Positions 56,083 through 64,000 of a stretch of 64,000 nucleotides of DNA are shown here, piece by piece. A model generated the notes under the pieces. It searched no databases and was not told the origin of the DNA. It saw only the letters and a list, made by a program, of their open reading frames with translations. The stretch spans positions 15,320,770 to 15,384,769 of the forward strand of contig CM119271.1 in NCBI GenBank assembly GCA_051294375.1. The letters are read 5' to 3'. The position numbers and the translations under genes were made by a program. Positions within the stretch are counted from its first letter, which is position 1. Each line of letters starts with the position of its first letter. Origin of the DNA: Paraspadella gotoi (lineage: Eukaryota > Chaetognatha).

Positions 56083-56590
56083 TCTCTCTCTCTCGATGTC
56101 CTTTAAAATCCTTTAAAGATGTGGAAAGCCTTCGTGACGGCGGCGGAGCAGTCGAGAGGCTCTAATCGAAGCTCATGGCTAAAGGGCTCTCGGCGCTCGG
56201 ACCGAGGGGAGGCCGAGAGAGTTTGCCGAGAGGTTTTGCCAGGGTAGTTGGCCCAAAGGGTTTGCCCCGGGCGGCTAGCTGGGTGATTTGGCCAATAAAA
56301 TTTTCTCAAAAGAGCGTTTGTCTGAGAACCATAGTGGAGACAAGTTTGCGAAAACAATTTTGCGGAAAGAGATAAACGGGTAAGCTGAGACAATAAGGTT
56401 ATAAAGATTTCTGATGGTTTGCGGAAAGAGTTGACCCGCTTGTGACTAAGATTGGAGGGCGCACAAAGTATGAAAAAAAGGTGCGCACATCTCAGGAAGT
56501 AAACCTTTTGGAAACCACCAGAGGAGACGAATCCCGGCGCCGAGAACCGGAAATCTACCGGCACCGAATAGATGTAAAAAGATCATCAGG

Positions 56591-56631
<41 letters not shown>

Positions 56632-56640
56632 AGGAGAGAC
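56083..56640 (+). repeat. Block repeat fragment, module m3 (copy 2)
   Basis: Starts in CT next to a 25-N gap, then follows m3 from CCTTTAAAATCCTTTAAAGA to GAATAGATG with many indels against copy 1, and ends in a GA tract at about 56590-56635. Its frame differs from copy 1: it reads on through KFSQKSVCLRTIVETSL. Confidence 0.85.
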
Positions 56641-56789
56641 AGAGAGTTAGGAGAGAAAAGAGAGGACGTATGAATTAGCGAGTATCAAAGGAGAAAGAAA
56701 AAAGAGGGAGAGGGAGAGAAGAGAAGACGTATAGAGAGGTAGAGAAAGATAGAGAAGAGAGAGGAGAGAAGAGTAGATAGGTGCTAGGA

Positions 56790-57945
56790 CAAACTTTCTT
56801 CCTTCTACTCGAAAAAAGAATCAATATTCGTAACCATTAAATTTTTACATTTAAGCAAAAACATGTATTTTATCCTTTATCGCTGAATTTTACTCTGTTG
56901 ACAAGTGTTTCGATTTTGTTTTGTACTTTTTTTTATGGTTGTATCAAAATAAATGTTCTCTCTCTTTATATTATTCATAAATGTGGATCTTGTGTAATGG
57001 GTTCGTAGTATAATCCATTCTAAATTATATTTCTTAAATTCTTGTCCTATTATGACTGATGTTCTTGTCCACATTCCGTTATAATATCTCCAAAATTCCT
57101 AGAGTAGTTTATTAGGCCACTCAGATCTGCCATTCAGATCGCAGATATTCAATTTCTTCTCCTTTTGATTCACATCAGCGTTATGGCGAAACAAAGATAC
57201 TTTAAATCGGGACATTCATATCTTCTTATCGCGACATGGCCTCTCCGTCTTAAACTTCGAATCTATTTTTAAGGCCATTAAAGATCGAGCGAAGATCCCA
57301 CTTGCGCGGCGGAGTTGTCGTCGAACCTGACCGCCAGATGCGAGACAGCGTGATACGGAAAGACCCGCATCTAACGCCCAGGGACTCCCACGCTCGCCGA
57401 CTCCGTTCGAAAGCCTTTCAGCTTGTTAAGTAACTGCCTTTCATCGCATTAAGATTACGATTTAAACATCGACTCTAGCATCGCTGTTAAGTTCGTTTAA
57501 GACGCTAGAGGTTCGATATTAAGTCGCTACACCCGTCTTGTCTTCGAACACCTGTGGACGAAAAAAGGAGATCTCTTCATTTGGTTGTGATGTAATTCTC
57601 TAGTGATGAACCTATTGGCTGATTTTGTGAATTTTCTCCTCTCTCTCTCTCGTCTCTTCTCTCTCTCCTCTCTCTCTCTCTCTTCTCTCTCTCTCTCCTC
57701 ATCTCTCTCCTCTCTCTTATCTCTCTCGCTCTCTCTTCTTCCCACTCGTAAGCCGAGGATGTATGCAAGATTGCGCTTGGGGATTATGCAGAAGCTGAAA
57801 TCTCAACATTAGACATAGCTCGTCTCTGNNNNNNNNNNNNNNNNNNNNNNNNNTTCCCACTCGTATAGCCGAGGGATGTAGGGATTTGCCTTGGAATAAG
57901 AAGTTGATTTCTCAATCTAGCTTAACGTCTTCTCTCTCTCTCTCT

Positions 57946-57989
<44 letters not shown>

Positions 57990-59206
57990 CCTGATGATCT
58001 TGTTAACATCTATTCGTTGCCGGTACAGGATTTTCCGTTCTCGGCGCCGGATTCGTCTCTCTCTGGTGGTTTCCAAAAGGTTTTACTTCCTGAGATGTGA
58101 TGCGACTCTTTTTTCATACTTTGTGCGCCCCCAGATCTTAGTCACAAACGGAGTCAAACTCTTTCCGGCCAACAACCATCACGAAGCTTTTAATAACTTT
58201 TGTATTTACATCTAACCTTATTGTCTCAGCTTACCCGTTTATTCTCCCAATTTTCCCGCAAACTTGTCTCCACCATGCGGTTCATCACGACAAAACGCTC
58301 TTTTGAGAAATAACTTTATTGCAAATCAACCATCTCGCGCGCCCGGCGCATCACCCTTTGGGCCGAACTACACATCTGAGGCAAAACACTCTCCGGCAAA
58401 CTCTCTCGGCCTCCCCTCCGTCGAGCGCGCGAGAGCCCTTCTAGCCATGAGCTTCGATTAGAGCCTCGTCGACTGCTCCGCCGCCGTCAGCGAAGGACTT
58501 CCACCATCTTTTAAAGGATTTTAAAGGAATCAGTGGCGAGAGAGGGAGAAGCAGAGAGAGAGAGAGAGAGAGAGAGAGACGAGAGGAGAGACGAGAGAGA
58601 AGAGAGAGAGAGTAGAGAGAGAGAAGACCACTTGCGAGTAGTGGGATTCCTAGAAGAAGAGAGACGAAGGTGAAGAGAGCAGAAGAGAGAGAAGAATATA
58701 ATAATAAATAATTGCGGGGAGTATGTTCCGAAAACTTGTGGTCTCGGACGCCTCGAACCGAGGAGACGGGTGGGAAGCTAGGGGCGTAAAGATGGAAAAG
58801 TTATGAATTTTTCAAAGGTTTTAGCGATAAAAAATGAAAAAGAAAACGTAAATTTAAGAGAGGTAGAATTAAGATACGAGAATAGAGAGATAAAAGAAGT
58901 AGAAAAGAAAGAAGATATTATGAGAATTTATGAACAAGAGAGAAGCAGGTATCTAAATCGAGAGACGGCGAAGTAAGGAAAAAGAGAAAGGAGAGAAAAA
59001 GGGAAAAAGAAAGGTAGAAAAGATAGAGTCATGGTGAGAGAGAGAGAAGTTGAGAGGAGAGAAAGCAGAAAGATAGATAGAAAGAGAGAGAGACAGTAGG
59101 AATGACATACTGAGAGAAAAATAGAGATAGAGAAGATTAGAGACAGGCAAGATAGAAAGATAGAGACAGCGAGAGGGGGGACAACCCAGAGAGGTATAAT
59201 TCTCTC

Positions 59207-59215
<9 letters not shown>
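56790..59215 (-). repeat. Block repeat, inverted copy 3 (m6 to m1)
   Basis: Reads as the reverse complement of block modules in order m6, m5, m4, m3, m2, m1. It starts at TTCTTCCTTCTACTCGAAAA and ends at GGGGGGACAACCCAGAGAGG. Within it CGTAAGCCGAGGATGTATGC and CGTATAGCCGAGGGATGTAG occur on either side of a 25-N gap, i.e. m4 is present twice, which may be a misjoin. Confidence 0.85.
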
Positions 59216-59235
<20 letters not shown>

Positions 59236-59243
<8 letters not shown>

Positions 59244-60101
59244 TCACAATCAGCCAATGAGAGTTCAATCCTCAGAGAATTTCCACCAATGAAAGATCTC
59301 CTTTTTTCGCCCCAGGTTTCGAAGACAAGACGGGGAGCGTCTTATATCGAATCCTAGCGTCTTAAAACGAACTTAAAGCGATCTAGAATCGATGTTAAAT
59401 CGTATCTTAAATGCGATGAAAGCGTCTTAAAAGCGAACGGCTTTTCAATGGAGTCGGCGAGGGGATTCCCTGGGCGTTAGATCCGGGCTTCCGTATCCGC
59501 GTCTCGCTCTGGCGGTCGGATTCGACGAAACTCCGCCGCGCGGGATCTTCGCTCGATTTAAGGCCTTAAAAAGATTCGATTTAAGACGAGAGGTGTCGCG
59601 ATAAGAAGTAATGAATGTCCCGATTTAAAGTCTTTGTTATCGCCATTTAACGCTGATGTGAAAAAAGGAGAAAGAAAGTGAAATCTGCGCATCTGAGTGG
59701 CAGATCTGAGTGGCATAAAAATATCTAGGATTTTGGAGATTTCGGAATGTGGACANNNNNNNNNNNNNNNNNNNNNNNNNNNNNNNNNNNNNNNNNNNNN
59801 NNNNNNNNNNNNNNNNNNNNNNNNNNNNNNNNNNNNNNNNNNNNNNNNNNNNNNNNNNNNNNNNNNNNNNNNNNNNNNNNNNNNNNNNNNNNNNNNNNNN
59901 NNNNNNNNNNNNNNNNNNNTATTGAATATATAAAGAGAGAACATTTTTGTAACATAAAAGAAAGTACAAAACAAATCGAAACTTGTCAACAGGCAAATTC
60001 AGGATAAAATAAATTGTTTTGCTTAAATGTAAAATTTATGGTTAAATATGGAATCTTTTTCGAGTAGAAAGGAAGAAATTTGTCCTAGCTATCTCTCTCT
60101 T

Positions 60102-60174
<73 letters not shown>

Positions 60175-60480
60175 TCTTCCTATTTCGTTTTTCCTACTAG
60201 CACCTAGATGATCCTGTATTTTTTCTCTCTATTTCTGTCAAGGAATCCATCCATAACTTATTCTATTTTGTTTATGTTTTCCTCTCCTCCTCCTCCTCCT
60301 CCTCCTCTTCCTCGTCTCGTCGGCCATTTTTCTCAATTTCATTCTCCATATTTCTTCGCCGGCGCCGCTTCATCTGTTTTCTTTCTTTTTTCTTTTTCTT
60401 TTCTTTTTTTTTCTTTTTTATTTTCTTTTCCTTTTTTCTTTCTTCTTTTTCTCTCTTCCTTTACTCATTCAGAGAGAATT
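59236..60480 (+). repeat. Block repeat fragment, modules m5-m7 (copy 4)
   Basis: Begins after a GA tract at CACAATCAGCCAATGAGAG and follows m5, m6 and part of m7 (CTGTCAAGGAATCCATCCAT). It stops near 60480, where m1 of the next copy begins at TTATACCTCTCTGGGTTGTC. A 174-N gap interrupts it. Confidence 0.85.
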
Positions 60481-61062
60481 ATACCTCTCTGGGTTGTCCC
60501 CCCTCTCGCTGTCTCTATCTTTCTATCTTGCCTGTCTCTAATCTTCTCTATCTCTATTTTTCTCTCAGTATGTCATTCCTACTGTCTCTCTCTCTTTCTA
60601 TCTATCTTTCTGCTTTCTCTCCTCTCAACTTCTCTCTCTCTCACCATGACTCTATCTTTTCTACCTTTCTTTTTCCCTTTTTCTCTACCTTTCTCTTTTT
60701 TTTCTTCGTCCTCTCTCGCTATAATAACTCTCTCTCCTCTTGTTCTAAATTCTCTATTTTCTTTCTTTTCTAACTTCTTTTTATCTCTCTTTCTCTCATC
60801 TTATTTCTCCCGTCTTAAATTTACTTTTCTTTTTTCCATTTTTTTCCCTAAACTTTAAAAAATTCAACTTTTCCAATCTTACGCCCCCTAGCTTCCCCCC
60901 TCTCCGTTCGAGGGTCGCCGAACCACAAGTTTTCCGACATCTCCCCGCAATTATTTTTTTTTTCTTCTCTCTCTCTCTCCACTCCTCTCTCTTCTTCCTA
61001 GGAATCCCACTACTCGCACAGTTGGTGCTTCTCTCTCTCTCTCTCTCTCTCCTTCTCTCTCG

Positions 61063-61095
<33 letters not shown>

Positions 61096-61651
61096 ATCTC
61101 TGCTCTCTCCTCTCTCTCTCCCTCATCACTCGATTGTCCTTTAAAATCCTTTAAAAGATGTGGAAGTTCCTTCGTGACGGCGGCGGAGCAGTCGACGAGG
61201 CTCTAATCGAGCTCATGGCTAAAGGGCTCTCGGCGCTCGGACGCGAGGGGAGGCCGAGAGAGTTTGCCCGGAGAGGTTTTGCCAGGGTAGTTGGCCCAAA
61301 GGGTTTGCCGCCGGGCGGCTAGCTGGGTGGATTTGCCAATAAAGTTTTTCTCAAAAGAGCGTTTTGTCTGATGAACCCGCATAGTGGAGACAAGTTTGGG
61401 CGAACAATTTTGGCGGAAGAATAAACGGGTAAGCTGAGACAATAAGGTTAATAAAAGATTTCTGATGGTTTTGGCGGAAAGAGTTGACCCGCTTGTGGAC
61501 TAAGATTGGAGGCGCACAAAGTATGAAAAAAAGGTGCGCAACATCCTCAGGAAGTAAAACCTTTTGGAAAACCACCAAGAGAGAGCGAATTCCGGCGCCG
61601 AGAACCGGAAAATCTACCGGCAAGAATAGATGTTAAAAGAATCATCAGGTT

Positions 61652-61704
<53 letters not shown>

Positions 61705-61833
61705 AGACGTTAAGCTAGATTGAGAAATCAACTTCTTATTCCAAGGCAAATCCCTACATCCCTCGGCTATACGAGTGGGAAAGAGAGAGAGAGCGAGAGA
61801 GAAGAGAGAGGAGAGAGAGAGAGAAGAGAGAGA

Positions 61834-61882
<49 letters not shown>

Positions 61883-63076
61883 GAAATTCACAATCAGCCA
61901 ATGAGAAGTTTCATTCCAGAGATATTTCCACCAATGAAAGATCTCCTTTTTTCGCGCCCAGGTTTTCGAAGACAAGACGGGGAGCGTCTAATATCGAACT
62001 AGCGTCTTAAAACGAACTTAAAGCGATGCTAGAATCGATGTTAAATCGTATCTTAAATGCGATGAAAGCGTCTTAAAAGCGAAAACGGCTTTCGAACGGA
62101 GTCGGCGAGGGGAATTCCCTGGGCGTTAGATCCGGGCTTTCCGTATCCGCGTCTCGCTCTGGGGCGGTCGGATTCGACGAAAACTCCGCGCGCTGGGATC
62201 TTCGCTCGATTTTAAGGCCTTAAAAAGATTCGATTTAAGACGAGAGGTGTCGCGATAAGAAGTATATGAATGTCCCGATTAAAGTCTTTGTTTTCGGCCA
62301 TGTAAACGCTGATGTGAAAAAAGGAGAAGAAATTGAAATTCTGCGCATCTGAAGTGGCAGATCTGAGTGGCCTAAAAATATCTAGGATTTTGGAGATTTC
62401 GGAAATGTGGACAAGAACAATCAGTATAATAAGGACCAAGAATTAAGATATATTTAAATGGTTTACTAGAACTTACACAAGCCACGATTTATTGAATAAT
62501 ATAAAGAAGAGAACATTTTTGGTAACCATAAAAAAAAGTACAAAACAAAATCGAAAACTTGTCAACAGGTAAATTCAGGATAAAATAAATTGTTTTGCTT
62601 AAATGTAAAAATTTTAATGGTTAAATATGGAATGTCTTTTTTCGAGTAGAAGGAAGAAATTTGTCCTAGCACATCTCTTTCTCTCTCTCTCCTCTCATCT
62701 TTCTCTTTTTTTTTCTTCCCTTGTTTCCTTTTTTCCTACTAGCACTAGAATGATGCCTATATTTTTCTCTCTATTTCTGTCAAGGAATCGAGCCATAACT
62801 TATTCTATTTTGTTTATGGTTTCCTTCCTCCCTTCCTCCTCCTCCTCCTCCTCTTCCTCGTCTCGTCGGCCATTTTTTCTTCAATTTCATTCTTCCATAT
62901 TTCTTCGCCGGCGCCGCTTTCAAATGCTGTTTCTTCTTTTTTCTTTTTCTTTCTTTTTTTTTCTTTTTAATTTTCTTTCCTTTTTTAATTTTTTCTTTTT
63001 TGTGCCTCTTTCCGTTCTTTTTTCCCCACACTCTCTTCCCTTATGCTTTTTCTAATCTCTCTCTCTCTCTCTCTCT

Positions 63077-63116
<40 letters not shown>

Positions 63117-63468
63117 CTCTCTCCTCTCGTCTCTCTTCTCTTCTGTCTCTCTCCCCTTTTCCTTCGGTTTTTTCTTCTCCATATTTATCTCCCCTTCAAT
63201 TTTCTCTCGGAACATGATTTCTTTCGTCTCCCCGCTTCAGCCCTCTCCCTCTCCACTCTCTTTCACCTCTCTCTCTCACCTCCCCCCCTCTCCTCTCCCC
63301 TCTCTCTCTTCCCCCTCCCCTTTCTCCATCTCCCTCGCCTCTGTTTGTTTACTNNNNNNNNNNNNNNNNNNNNNNNNNGTTTACGCGCGGCACTTTGTCT
63401 TCCCAAACAAATTGAAACTCGCGATTTCCATTTGACCAAAATCCTTTTTAGATTGGCCCTGCCTCCGC

Positions 63469-63509
<41 letters not shown>

Positions 63510-63734
63510 TCTCGTCGTCGTCTGTGGCTCTCAATGCAACGACGCCTTCCTTTGGGAAAACCGGATTTTTTAAACTGAAAAAAAAAAGGATAGAAAGAGA
63601 GGAGGAATGATAGAAAGAAAAAAGGAAAGGGAGGAAAGCAAGAGAATAAGAAAGACAGAAAAGAAGAAAAAAGGAAAGAAAAAAGAAAGAAAGAAGAAAG
63701 CGAGAAAAAGAACAGGAGGAAAAATAAAGGAGGA

Positions 63735-63770
<36 letters not shown>

Positions 63771-64000
63771 AAAAACTAAAAAGAGAAATAAAAAAAGGGA
63801 GAGTCAAATCAGTATTCCTCAAGTTCTGCTTCCATTTTGGTTTTAAACTCACCCATTTCTTAGAAATCCTTTTCCGTCGTCAACTCTCCTTCACTCACCC
63901 CGATTTCTCTTTCCTTGCCCTCCTTAGACCCTCGAGCTTCTTAACTCCCTTTCCTGCTTCACTTTCCAATTAACTTATCTCTTCTGACTCGCCCAGACAG
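60481..64000 (+). repeat. Block repeat, copy 5, runs to window end
   Basis: All modules m1 to m8 are present in the order of copy 1, and the match continues to the last base (GACTCGCCCAGACAG, matching copy 1 near 45889). Compared with copy 1 it lacks scattered single bases, mostly in homopolymers, so frames 1-3 are broken. The m1 start (60481) is the mirror image of the end of inverted copy 3. Confidence 0.9.

Overview
This looks like a draft-assembly window from the nuclear genome of an invertebrate animal. The evidence is GT-AG intron signals around small exons, calcium-binding-type EGF exons, a Ser/His/Gln-rich exon chain typical of a developmental transcription factor, a tRNA-derived SINE family, and an extreme load of simple repeats: (GA/CT)n, (TTA)n, (GAC/GTC)n, (GAAA)n and (TTCC)n. 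I see no rRNA, CRISPR, operon or bacterial gene structure. The phylum cannot be named from this sequence. About 22 runs of N break the window. Where repeat copies or domain exons can be compared they differ by many single-base indels, so consensus errors are likely and intact reading frames are not a reliable guide here. The longest computed frames (334, 285 and 250 aa) are only (RE)n or (SL)n translations of AG/CT repeats and gaps.

Layout. 0-5 kb: AT-rich and microsatellite DNA with GC islands near 2.4-2.7 and 4.3-4.7 kb. 6.0-7.2 kb: a plus-strand chain of five exon-like segments whose splice phases agree, product unknown. 7.4-20 kb: gene-poor, holding a tRNA-like element, a roughly 1 kb dispersed repeat (family C), several minisatellites (including a five-unit 60-bp array with a 120-bp higher-order period) and RFX, CRE and RUNX-like motif clusters. 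21.2-31.4 kb: the best gene, a minus-strand chain of four exons (31.2, 30.3, 29.1 and 21.4 kb) with matching phases, encoding a disordered Ser/His/Gln/Ala-rich protein with a Met-Gly-Ala-Ser repeat. Its DNA-binding domain, if there is one, was not found. 31.6-42 kb: repeats, gaps, a second family C copy, and a GTCAC-rich island ending in an ETS site and two perfect CREs.

42.4-46 kb and 56-64 kb: a complex block of about 3.6 kb occurs once complete at 42.4-46 kb and then as forward fragments, an inverted copy and a second nearly full forward copy between 56.1 kb and the window end. All junctions fall in AG/CT tracts. The block carries exon-like coding stretches, including a coiled-coil-like terminal exon, that are open in the first copy and broken in the others. 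Between the two sites, 50.5-55.5 kb has different composition: a SINE, degenerate coding-like sequence and two EGF-like exons with single-base frameshifts.

The items most worth follow-up are the rearranged and inverted block cluster, the two candidate multi-exon genes, and the SINE and dispersed repeat families.
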